DNA from: Oreohelix idahoensis
Taxonomy: Eukaryota > Mollusca > Gastropoda > Stylommatophora > Oreohelicidae
Assembly (NCBI GenBank): GCA_024509875.1
Contig: JAMPIV010021232.1
Location: forward strand, 248,001 to 312,000
Direction of reading: 5' to 3'
Length of the DNA: 64,000 bases
Part shown: positions 1 to 9,970 of the stretch, piece by piece
Numbering within the stretch: position 1 is the stretch's first letter
How the letters are laid out: every line of letters begins with the position of its first letter
Notes under the pieces: model-generated
Seen by the model: only the letters and a program-made list of their open reading frames with translations
Databases searched by the model: none
Told to the model about the DNA's origin: nothing
Program-made: the position numbers and the translations under genes

Positions 1-560
1 TAATTTTATAGGATTCTGACGCCATGCGGTGGGGATGAGATTTTTGTCTTTATAAGCGCTGATATCGGTTCTCAGAATATGTTTGATGGCCGAGATGGAA
101 ACGAAAGTAAAATGGCATTGCTAGTATGTATAATGTTAGGGGTTAGGACTAGGAATATCGGAAAGATTTAGAATTTCGGCCGAATGTCACAGCTGACGAG
201 AGCATTTGTTGCTTTGCTACTGATGATGGGTGTAACGAAAAGATCGTCATTTGATTTGTATTGGTCTATTGGTCAAATGACTTTCATTGAGATGCAAGGG
301 ATATGGACCCTTCGTTTGCTGGTTATTTTTTAAAATTTTTTTTTAAATTTTAAAATTAAAAAAAAAATATTTTTTTATTATTTTAAATTTTTTTTTCGTT
401 TTTTTCATCTTTCCTTTCCTCTCTTCCTATCACATCTAATATGTACACAAACAAATTTTATATCATCAGATTCACCATTTATTTATTTATATAAATTCCA
501 AAAATGATAGCAATTGACCAAGAAACACAAAAACTATAGAATTTCTCGTTGCTGAGAAGG
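1..560. other. Unassigned, with A/T homopolymer block
   Basis: No gene or known element is recognised. 325-410 is a block of A and T homopolymers. 420-540 is AT-rich. Confidence 0.5.
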
Positions 561-564
561 AAAG

Positions 565-1026
565 GGAACATTCACAAGCGTCCGGCCACACAAGAATCCA
601 GCAGACCTGCTTCTCCTTCACGAAAATGTGCGACCTCACACAAGTCTGGCAACACGGGAAGCAATCACCAAATTGGGTTGGACTGTACTACCCCATCCAC
701 CCTATAGTCCCGATTTGGCACCCTCTGATTTTCATGTTTGGTCCACTTAAAGATGCACTCCGTGGGACAAGGTTTGAAGATGATGAAGGAGTGATTCATG
801 CAGCGAAGAAATGGCTACATGATCAAGACAAAATCTGGTATGGGCTAGGAATACATGCCTTTGTTTCGCGCTGGCATAAAGCCGTACAAGTTGATGGGGA
901 TTAGGTTGAATAATACCGATGTTTACATGACATAACCATGTATATTTTATATAAATTTCATGCTTTTTGAATAAATAGCTCCTGAGAAAAACGATGTGGT
1001 GCATTACTTTCTGAACGCCCCTCGTA
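565..1026 (+). pseudogene. mariner transposase remnant and 3' inverted repeat
   Basis: This is the C-terminal third of a mariner (DD34D) transposase. One frame gives HENVRPHTSLATREA and WTVLPHPPYSPDLAPSDFH. After a frameshift near 739, the next frame gives GPLKDALRGTRFEDDE and a run to the stop at 902-904. HxN-x-RPH and SPDLAPSD are the second and third catalytic regions; the usual HDN is HEN here. The element ends with TTTCTGAACGCCCCTCGTA, the inverted form of a typical mariner terminal repeat (TACGAGGGGCGTTCAG), followed by TA. It is 5'-truncated or unrecognisable upstream. It is dead as a gene. Confidence 0.85.
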
Positions 1027-1082
1027 TAACATTGTGCTTAGCTGGTGGTCACATAAGGATGACTCCAGATATGCCTCCATGC
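1027..1082 (-). repeat. Repeat E fragment (5' end only)
   Basis: About 55 bp match the first bases of the 650-bp repeat E, in inverse orientation (GGATGACTCCAGATATGCC). The match begins at the TA that borders the mariner end, so the mariner probably inserted into a repeat E copy. Confidence 0.7.
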
Positions 1083-2008
1083 ATGTCAGGAGGTGTAAGT
1101 TATAGTACAGGGAGGAAAAAAAAACACTATTTATAAAATAGGAATATATTGTGTAATGACCACTGTCAGACCTAGACTTATACCGTGGATTTTAACACAT
1201 GACAATTATCTAATCACTGGCTCATCATCTAAGGATATGACCACAGCACAAGCTAGCTGACAATGAATAAGTTTAACACCTCTTAACAGGTAATTTCCCT
1301 TTTATTAAGACTGCACACAGAAAAAGCCACACACGGCCATCAACAAATATGAAATGCATATAAATACAAATGCCAATACCACTTGCCTAATGACAACTCA
1401 ATCTATCTGTGTCATACCCACTGACATGTCTCGATTCAATGAACCTCACAATGACTTTCGCTCACCGGCTAAGTCCTGTACTATGATAAAGCAATACTTA
1501 ATCACAAATGCCACTAGAAACTACACCACCACTTTAGAATTATGCAAATTAATCCCCACCACATGAAGAAAATGGCAAGCACTATAAATGAACAATAATG
1601 GCATACATATCCCAGCAAAAATGCTGACAGGGAACATAAAGGCGACCTGCTCGTACACTAGCCAGAACTCCACTGCCTTTTGCGCCACAATTTGTTTCCA
1701 CTTCCCTTCCGGTCAGCTGACCAAACGGGTTTTAAATTTATATCAATGTTGTCACTCTCAGCGTAACCAACCTGATATTTCGGCGAACATATATACTGTG
1801 ACAACCACTAGAGCAAAGAATTGTTCAGCTTCCTTATACTTATAATGTTCCATTTTTTTTTCCAATAACTTTTTCTCTGTGTGGCCAGATAAATTGTCAG
1901 TTTTCCCAAAAGTAGTCCACGTATGCATAGGCATCTCTGAGCTAAAAAAAAATGATGTAACTCCATATTGAGGAAAAAAAAACATGTTATTTCTGAGAAA
2001 ATTCTGAG
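1083..2008. other. Unassigned intron-like sequence
   Basis: AT-rich sequence with short open frames and no recognisable domain or repeat. The long minus-strand frame that enters this stretch from the right is read-through of the LINE-2 fragment beyond its GAT-repeat tail. Confidence 0.4.
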
Positions 2009-3095
2009 AAACATCATCATCATCAGCTGCCATCTCCACAACGAAGATTGGCTGTAAAGGATCTCCAACGTCTTCTGTCTCTTGTCTTGGTGGTGCACTC
2101 TGAAAGACTCTTTCCAGTCCATCTCTTGATGTTATCTTCCCACTTATAGCGCTGTCTTCCCTTGCACGTTTGCCTTCACCTCTCCCTTCTATTATGGTCT
2201 TCTGCAGGGTGTTATGCCTTTTTATGTGGCCAAAGTATTTTAGCTGCCGAACTTTGATCTCCCTCATTAGTTCTCTTTTCATACCTAGATTTTCTAGGAC
2301 CTCCTTATTTGTTTTCTTCTCTTTCCACGAGATACGCCCCATTCTTCTATATATCCACAATTCAAGAGCCTCAATTCTTTCTTCCAAATGCTTATACATT
2401 GTCCATGTTTCTGCACCATACAGAAATGCAGAATATATATAACACTTTATGATTCTCAGTTTTAATTTGTGAGATAACTGTTTAGATGTCAGTATATGTT
2501 TCATGTTTTTGAATGTAGCTTTGGCCATTCCTATTCTCTTCTTGATTTCTGTTTCACATCTGCCATCTTCTGTTATTATATGACCAAGATATACGTAGCT
2601 CTTGACTTGTTCCAGGATTTTCCCATTTACGCTTATCTTTAATGTGGGTTTATCATCTGTTTTGCTAATTATCATAGTTTTTGTTTTCTCAATATTAATG
2701 TCGAGTCCATATTCTTGACTTATACTGTTCACTTGCTTCACTAGTTCTTGTAACTCCTGTTCACTTTCAGCTAACAACACGGTATCATCTGCATATCTAA
2801 GGTTGTTTATTGACCTTCCACTGATGTTCAGTCCTGGTATTTCCTTTTTTCGGTGTATAGATTAAATAGGCAGGGGGACAGCACACAACCTTGTCTGACA
2901 CCTCTTTTTATGTCTATGTATGGTGAATAATTCCTTCCAGCTTTTACTGTGGCAGTTTGCTCCCAATAAAGGTTACTGAGTATTCTTATATCCTTTCCAT
3001 CAATACCAATGTCTTCGAGGCATTCAATTATTTTCTCATGATGGACTCTGTCAAAAGCCTTCTTATAGTCAATGACGCCGTAGATAGCATCGCCA
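2009..3095 (-). pseudogene. LINE-2 fragment: reverse transcriptase and 3' end
   Basis: This is a 5'-truncated non-LTR retrotransposon. Reading leftwards from 3095 it gives KAFDRV-like residues, GVRQGCVLSPCLF, a YADD box broken by a frameshift near 2810-2850, then SQEYGLDINIEKTKTMI, KSYVYLGHIITEDGR and LKYFGHIKRH. These are reverse-transcriptase motifs followed by the usual LINE C-terminal region. The 3' end is marked by a GATGATGATGATG tail at about 2009-2025. A 260-residue frame survives (2000-2780), but the element lacks the endonuclease. Related 3' ends occur at 15490, 18236, 20970 and 35600. Confidence 0.85.
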
Positions 3096-3440
3096 CAGTG
3101 CTATCGGCAGCTTCATCCTCCCAGGTTGCTGGATTTATGTCCAGTGCCCTCATGTTTCTCTTGCACACATCTGTGAATCTCAGCTGCGGGCACCCAACTA
3201 TTCTTTCGCCATCTGCCAGTTGTCCATAGAAGATATCTTTCGGCATGCGACCATCTTCCATGCGGCGGACATGGCCAAGCCAGCATTGGCTGCACTGTTT
3301 AAGCAGTGTATACATGCTTTGAAGGCCAGCACGTGACAACACCTCGACATTTGTCACTTTATCTTTCCATGAAATGCTGAGGATGTGGCATAGACACCGT
3401 AGATGGAAGGTATTGAGCCTTCTTTCTCTGCATCCATACA
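3096..3440 (-). pseudogene. Different LINE 3' fragment abutting LINE-2
   Basis: The minus strand encodes MTNVEVLSRAGLQSMYTLL, then WLGHVRRMEDGRMPKDIFY and LRFTDVCKRNMRALDINP. This is the post-RT region of a CR1/L2-like LINE widespread in invertebrates. It joins LINE-2 at about 3095 within one open frame, so it is a chimeric junction and not one element. Confidence 0.75.
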
Positions 3441-3819
3441 GTACTGGAAATCTATATATGAATCCCTAATTGAGTTTGCATCATGTAGCCATCCATATAC
3501 AGTGATTGATAAGTCAATTTCTGTTTTTAAATTATTATTTATTCACTCTTATCCAATGAATTTATTTGAAAGAATCATCAAAATAAAAACAGTTAACTGC
3601 CATTGTGTGATATAAAATGCTAAGTCACATTAACTTAAAACTCCGGCATGAGATCCTGTTTGTTCCATACATGATTTCATATCAGGCAGCAATTTTTACT
3701 GTCTCTTGTAACATCAGTTAATTTGGCCATTTTAGATTTTAGTTTGTGTTATTTTATTTGTGGAAATACAAAAATAAAACTTACTAGTCAAATGGTAGTT
3801 ATTTTAATCATTTTGATAT

Positions 3820-4134
3820 TTGTTTCATGTATATCCAGTTTATAGAAGAAAGGTAGGAGGTAAAGTATCACGTTACACACCCATTGTGGCGTTTTGGGAA
3901 TATGGTGTGAGGCCCATATTTTTTTACCATCGACACACTATGGGTGATGTGGTCAGCATAACGCCGGAATTAAGAGAAGTGAGAATTAAAAAAATTTCTT
4001 TTAAATTTAAATATAAGAAGTATATGCAGCAGGGCTTCAATCATGATTTGCTACATCCAATTTCAAAGTTTTATCATTATAAGAGTCATCATTTTGGAGA
4101 AGATTCTTTCAATAGAGGTGTTGCTGACAAGTAG
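3820..4134 (+). other. 104-codon open frame, unrecognised
   Basis: An open frame follows an acceptor-like run (TTCATGTATATCCAG at about 3824-3838). It is rich in Tyr, His, Lys and Phe (for example FWEYGVRPIFFYHRHTMGD). I recognise no family and it does not match the STAT coiled coil. It could be a chance frame or a terminal exon of another gene. Confidence 0.15.
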
Positions 4135-4373
4135 CTCACAGGAACAAGAGTAAAGTGTCCCAGCCCAAGGAAGTCATGCATGTCTGAGGCATCAGTGTGT
4201 TTAGCAGTATCTGCCCAAAAACTGTTCAGCATCAGTTTACATTATTATCATAAAAACATTTGGCCACATTATACTCTGACGATTCCACTGCTTTTCTAGC
4301 ATTCTGCACTTTCCTTTATAGAGAGATTAAATTGAGAACTGAGATAAATGTTTCTAGTTTCCATGACCTACAG

Positions 4374-4470
4374 TTGGGGTAATACAACCTACAGTTGGGG
4401 TAATACAACCTACAGTTGGGGTAATACAACCTACAGTTGGGGTAATACAACCTACAGTTGGGGTAATACC
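4374..4470 (+). repeat. 21-bp tandem repeat, about 5 copies
   Basis: Unit CCTACAGTTGGGGTAATACA plus A, five near-identical copies, ending at the left edge of MITE D. Confidence 0.95.
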
Positions 4471-4705
4471 AGTTTGTATCTTTTTTTCTGAAATCTTTGG
4501 GGACAGCTTTGTCTCAGAAACAGGTTTTGTAGGTTTTCAGATGTCACCCAAAAATAGCCCAAGGTGCCAAAAATGTGTTAGAAAAATAGCCCAGTGTCAC
4601 CCAAAAACAGTCAGAAATAGCCCAGATTGTAATTGAAAAGTAGCCGAAAGAAACTTTTGAATGTCATAATATTTTGGTTTTTGGGTGTTCGTTTAGAAGG
4701 AAACA
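4471..4705 (+). mobile_element. MITE D copy
   Basis: Member of a roughly 210-270-bp repeat also found at 38098, 44335 and (inverted) 47042. It has the shared core GGTTTTCAGATGTCACCC followed by repeated AGCCCA motifs, and a 3' part with GGGTGTTCG. The ends are degraded in this copy. Confidence 0.75.
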
Positions 4706-4740
4706 ACTGTATCAGAAGGTGACTCCAGTGCTTTATACCT

Positions 4741-4972
4741 TATAGTAATCTGTGGAATATTTCTTTCAAATCATAGTGTGATACCACATAGTAAATCTGT
4801 GGTATATTTCTTTCAAATCACAATGTGATACCTCATAGTAAATCTGTGGTATATTTCTTTTAAATCACAGTGTGATACCTCATAGTAAATCTGTGGTATA
4901 TTTCTTTCAAATCACAGGGTGATACCTCATAGTAAATCTGTGGTTTATTTCTTTCAAATCACAGTGTTATTT
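4741..4972 (+). repeat. 47-bp tandem repeat, about 5 copies
   Basis: The unit begins CATAGTAAATCTGTGGTATA and continues TTTCTTTCAAATCACAGTG. The copies carry a few substitutions each. Confidence 0.95.
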
Positions 4973-5011
4973 GACTTGTTCTCCCATGGCAAGCTCAGAT
5001 TTTGAATCCAC

Positions 5012-5318
5012 CAGAAGACGCAGCAATAGAGACCGCAGTCAGCGACTCATAGCTTGACTGCCTGCGTCAGGACCAGCGAACCAGAGCTGGTCAAGACCGC
5101 ACTCCACCTCCACGTGGTGGTCCTGGAAACAGTCTGCAGCTGTGCAGTCTGGCTGAGCGAGTGTGGATCGAAATGGGAAGGCAAACCCGGTCCTAAAAAA
5201 TGCCGTGCAGAAGACGGATGTGTCGACCGAAAGGTGCAGATATCACAGCTTAGGCGTAAACAGACACAACGCAACCACTGTCCTTTTCAGGACAAACGAA
5301 GAAGAAGAAGAAGAAGAA
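5012..5318 (+). mobile_element. SINE A copy 1
   Basis: About 300 bp, starting near AGAAGACGCAGCAA and ending in a GAAGAAGAAGAAGAAG tail. A second copy at 21479-21781 is flanked by a perfect 11-bp duplication, which defines the ends. A 137-codon frame crossing it is not a gene, because the second copy does not keep it open. Confidence 0.85.
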
Positions 5319-5699
5319 TCCATCAGAAAATGCTGAAAGTCAAAGCTAAAATTAAAAGCACACAAAGGAAGATGCTTTTACTGACTTTGATGCCATTTCT
5401 GAGTTTTGTGGTCAATGTGCTTGGTTGTTTTTGGTCAACAAGTGCACTGCAAAATGCTGTGATATGATGTCATGATATGTCCAGCAGCTTGACTGAACAT
5501 ACATTGCAAACTGCAGCCCATGGAAAGTATTAAGCAGGATCACCCATGGGAGATTAAAAGAGGCCAAAGGCAGACAGTTGAGGGAGCAACAGGCAGGGTG
5601 TCAGCCAAACAGATTGTTTATAGGCCAGATTAGCCATTCAGCACATAATATTGGAGCAGAGCTTGGATTTGAATTAAGCACTTTGCATTGTGTTTGTAA

Positions 5700-5795
5700 C
5701 ATTTTGAAGACAAGGAAAGACCTTGAGCTGGTGGCATAGGACAGGAAGACTTGGAATGAGTTTGTTGAAGGCCTGTGCTCCTTGGGTAGCTGATG
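5700..5795 (+). repeat. LINE-4 3' fragment
   Basis: The plus strand matches the extreme 3' end of LINE-4 (DLELVA-type residues, then GGCCTGTGCTCCTTGGG and AGCTGATGGG). It lies about 230 bp upstream of STAT exon a. Confidence 0.7.
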
Positions 5796-6027
5796 GGTGT
5801 TAATGATATTTCTCATCTTTGTCTCCTGTTTGTGATTGTATCTGATGAAAGTATTACCGGAAGCATCCCATGTTTTGAGTAGATCTTTCAACTGTAAAAC
5901 AGACTCGGTACCAATGTTTATAATTTTTTGGGGGATTGGGGAATCATTACTTTTAGGTTTAAAAAAACAACAGCAGAAATTTGCTCACATGGAAACAGTT
6001 AATCATTGTATGAAAAATCTCCCATAG

Positions 6028-6162
6028 TGCTTTCATTGTGGAGCAGCAGCCTCCCCAAGTCCTCAAAAAAGATGCCAGATTTGGTGCAGCTGTTTGTTTA
6101 TTGGTCGGAGGGAAACTCAATGTCCACATGAACCCACCACTTGTCAAAGCCATCATTATCAG
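6028..6162 (+). CDS. STAT: STAT exon a: start of DNA-binding domain
   Basis: The exon is 135 bp, entered in phase 2 after acceptor CCCATAG and left in phase 2 at donor GTCAGG. It encodes [18 protein letters not shown], then [19 protein letters not shown] and ends in Ile-Ile plus a split Ser codon. The QPPQVLK and [11 protein letters not shown] motifs are hallmarks of the first beta strands of the STAT DNA-binding domain. The last two bases AG join T of the next exon to give Ser-Glu-His, as the family requires. No coiled-coil exon could be found between base 1 and this exon, so the 5' part of the gene must lie outside the window. Confidence 0.93.
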
Positions 6163-6289
6163 GTCAGGTCAAATTTACCAGTAGATCTGTCAATTTGATG
6201 AGTTGCAACTTCTTAAAATTTATGAGAATGTATTTGAAGTGTGAGATTAGTTTTACCATGGCCAGATAACATTCATCATCATCATCAAC

Positions 6290-6405
6290 CTTCAGCTACA
6301 GAAGTGAAAATGATGAGGAAAGATCTTTAGCTGATGGCTCACGACATGAGGACTTGACGCGTGTTTGGTGAAGGCCTTTGGTTCTTGGGGAGCTTTAGGG
6401 TATTG
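6290..6405 (+). repeat. LINE-4 3' fragment
   Basis: Degraded LINE-4 3' end on the plus strand: AAGATCTTTAGCTGATGGC, then GAAGGCCTTTGGTTCTTGGG. It abuts the start of the 90-bp satellite. Confidence 0.65.
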
Positions 6406-6409
6406 TTTA

Positions 6410-9302
6410 ATTGACTATGTAACATTTACAGCCTGTTTTAAAACATCACCTGTGGTGACCAAGTAAAACCTAAAATCTGCTCTAGGACAGAAAGAATTAA
6501 TTGACTATGTAACGTTTACTGCCTGTTTTAAAACATCACCTGTGGTGACCAAGTAAAACCTAAAATCTGCTCTAGGACAGAAAGAAATAATTGACTGTAA
6601 CGTTTACTGCCTGTTTTAAAACATCACCTGTGGTGACCAAGTAAAACCTAAAATCTGCTCTAGGACAGAAAAAATTAATTGACAATGTATGTTTACTGCC
6701 TGTTTTAAAACATCACCTGTGGTGACCAAGTAAAACCTAAAATCTGCTCTAGGACAGAAAGAATTAATTGACTATGTAACGTTTACTGCCTGTTTTAAAA
6801 CATCACCTTTGGTGACCAAGTAAAACCTAAAATCTGCTCTAGGATAGAAAGAATTAATTGACTATGTAACGTTTACTGCCTGTTTTAAAACATCACCTGT
6901 GGTGACCAAGTAAAACCTAAAATCTGCTCTAGGACAGAAAGAATTAATTGACTGTAACGTTTACTGCCTGTTTTAAAACATCCCTGTGGTGACCAAGTAA
7001 AACCTAAAATCTGCTCTAGGACAGAAAGAATTAATTGACTATGTAACGTTTACTGCCTGTTTTAAAACATCACCTGTGGTGACCAAGTAAAAACCTAAAA
7101 TCTGCTCTAGGACAGAAAGAATTAATTGACTTTGTAACGTTTACTGCCTGTTTTAAAACATCACCTGTGGTGACCAAGTAAAACCTAAAATCTGCTCTAG
7201 GATAGAAAGAATTAATTGACTATGTAACGTTTACTGCCTGTTTTAAAACATCACCTGTGGTGACCAAGTAAAACCTAAAATCTGCTCTAGGACAGAAAGA
7301 ATTAATTGACTGTAACGTTTACTGCCTGTTTTAAAACATCACCTGTGGTGACCAAGTAAAACCTAAAATCTGCTCTAGGACAGAAAGAATTAATTGACTA
7401 TGTAACGTTTACTGCCTGTTTTAAAACATTACCTGTGGTGACCAAGTAAAACCTAAAATCTGCTCTAGGACAGAAAGAATTAATTGACTATGTATGTTTA
7501 CTGCCTGTTTTAAAACATCACCTGTGGTGACCAAGTAAAACCTAAAATCTGCTCTAGGACAGAAAGAAATAACTGACAATGTATGTTTACTGCCTGTTTT
7601 AAAACATCACCTGTGGTGACCAAGTAAAACCTAAAATCTGCTCTAGGACAGAAAGAATTAATTGACTGTATGTTTACTGCCTGTTTTAAAACATCACCTG
7701 TGGTGACCAAGTAAAACCTAAAATCTGCTCTAGGACAGAAAGAATTAATTGACTATGTAACGTTTACTGCCTGTTTTAAAACATCACCTGTGGTGACCAA
7801 GTAAAACCTAAAATCTGCTCTAGGACAGAAAGAATTAATTGACTATGTAATGTTTACTGCCTGTTTTAAAACATCACCTGTGGTGACCAAGTAAAACCTA
7901 AAATCTGCTCTAGGACAGAAAGAATTAATTGACTATGTATGTTTACTGCCTGTTTTAAAACATCACCTGTGGTGACCAAGTAAAAACCTAAAATCTGCTC
8001 TAGGACAGAAAGAATTAATTGACTATGTATGTTTACTGCCTGTTTTAAAACATCACCTGTGGTGACCAAGTAAAACCTAAAATCTGCTCTAGGACAGAAA
8101 GAATTAATTGACTATGTAACGTTTACTGCCTGTTTTAAAACATCACCTGTGGTGACCAAGTAAAACCTAAAATCTGCTCTAGGACAGAAAGAAATAATTG
8201 ACTATGTAATGTTTACTGCCTGTTTTAAAACATCACCTGTGGTGACCAAGTAAAACCTAAAATCTGCTCTAGGACAGAAAGAATTAATTGACTATGTAAC
8301 GTTTACTGCCTGTTTTAAAACATCACCTGTGGTGACCAAGTAAAACCTAAAATCTGCTCTAGGACAGAAAGAATTAATTGACTGTACGTTAACTGCCTGT
8401 TTTAAAACATCACCTGTGGTGACCAAGTAAAACCTAAAATCTGCTCTAGGACAGAAAGAATTAATTGACTATGTAACCGAAAGTTAACTGACTATGTAAT
8501 TTGCCTGTTTTAAAACATCACCTGTGGTGACCAAGTAAAAACCTAAAATCTGCTCTAGGACCGAAAGAATTAATTGACTATGTAATGTTTACTGCCTGTT
8601 TTAAAACATCACCTGTTTTAAAACATCACCTGTGGTGACCAAGTAAAACCTAAAATCTGCTCTAGGACAGAAAGAATTAATTGACTATGTAACGTTTACT
8701 GCCTGTTTTAAAACATCACCTGTGGTGACCAAGTAAAACCTAAAATCTGCTCTAGGACAGAAAGAATTAATTGACTATGTAACGTTTACTGCCTGTTTTA
8801 AAACATCACCTGTGGTGACCAAGTAAAACCTAAAATCTGCTCTAGGACAGAAAGAATTAATTGACTATGTAACGTTTACTGCCTGTTTTAAAACATCACC
8901 TGTGGTGACCAAGTAAAACCTAAAATCTGCTCTAGGACAGAAAGAATTAATTGACTATGTAACGTTTACTGCCTGTTTTAAAACATCACCTGTGGTGACC
9001 AAGTAAAACCTAAAATCTGCTCTAGGACAGAAAGAATTAATTGACTATGTAACGTTTACTGCCTGTTTTAAAACGTCACCTGTGGTGACGAAGTAAAACC
9101 TAAAATCTGCTCTAGGACAGAAAGAATTAATTGACTATGTATGTTTACTGCCTGTTTTAAAACATCACCTGTGGTGACCAAGTAAAACCTAAAATCTGCT
9201 CTAGGACAGAAAGAATTAATTGACTATGTATGTTTACTGCCTGTTTTAAAACATCACCTGTGGTGACCAAGTAAAACCTAAAATCTGCTTTAGAAAGAAT
9301 TA
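6410..9302 (+). repeat. 90-bp satellite array, about 32 copies
   Basis: Consensus unit: AATTAATTGACTATGTAACG, TTTACTGCCTGTTTTAAAAC, ATCACCTGTGGTGACCAAGT, AAAACCTAAAATCTGCTCTA, GGACAGAAAG. Copies differ mostly by TATGTAACG versus TGTAACG or TATGTATG, and by single A insertions. Around 8480-8630 the array is disturbed by a partial and an overlapping unit. Every unit holds the hairpin TCACC-TGT-GGTGA. Short minus-strand frames exist only because some units keep a length divisible by three. The array lies in the STAT intron between exons a and b. Confidence 0.98.
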
Positions 9303-9335
9303 ATGTCTTCATTGTTTTCTTTTCCCTTCTTGTTC

Positions 9336-9505
9336 CTTATGTAACATGGAGTCACCACTGCTGCTGATGCCCTTGCATGAAGCCTGCTTCAAAGTGTTCA
9401 CTTGCCATTGCAAGTCATTGTGGTTTCTGTAGCAATTAGTTTTACTTAATATAATTGCCAGCCCCATGTACAACCTCATAATGGTCGCCTTAAATGACAT
9501 TCCTA
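9336..9505 (-). mobile_element. SINE C copy
   Basis: Inverse copy of a repeat whose + consensus contains CAACCTCATCATGTAAAACA, CACTGCTGCAAGAGCA and ATGAATGCTTTGATGCAGG. It is diverged, with one region replaced by AT-rich sequence. Confidence 0.7.
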
Positions 9506-9634
9506 ACATAGCAGTAGTCATGTTCTTTCTGTTTCTTCCCAGAATTCCCCGAGAACAAACAGGTCATTGTCAGTAAGAACCTCTCTGTTGTCTCTATTCT
9601 GTTTTTAACATCCTTCATTGCATTGGAACATATG

Positions 9635-9735
9635 TGGGGATCAAAAGAAATCGAGTCCAACACAGTAATCAGACTCTTCAATTCAAATGTCAAGCCAGTC
9701 CTACTGTATGGCTGTGAAACATGGAGACAATAGAA
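9635..9735 (+). repeat. LINE-4 internal fragment
   Basis: The plus strand contains AAAAGAAATCGAGTCCAACAC and TATGGCTGTGAAACATGGAG, matching the Y-G-C-E-T-W region after the RT domain in other LINE-4 copies (14600, 25650, 37970). Confidence 0.7.
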
Positions 9736-9970
9736 ACAACAACTAAACGCCACAGCCAGTAAATGTTTTCAGCAACAGCCTCTCCATTCTCTTTCTCTCT
9801 CATGTGTTTTTGACATTATGTTTTAATGGTTTTTAAGTTTGTTGTGAATGCAGTCCATATTGATTGGTTTTTTTTTTTTTTTAAAATCTCGCACCATGTC
9901 TTTTTAATTTCATGTGTTAAATAAGTCTTCTTCTTCTTCTTCGATCCTTAACCGCCGACCGTCAAAGCAG

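Noticed and set aside
5054..5467. 137-codon frame resembling a small secreted or basic protein
   Set aside because: Most of it is SINE A, and the second SINE A copy does not preserve the frame.
6410..9302. CRISPR-like array (regular repeats of about 90 bp)
   Set aside because: There are no unique spacers, the whole 90-bp unit is conserved, the context is animal genomic DNA, and no cas genes are present.
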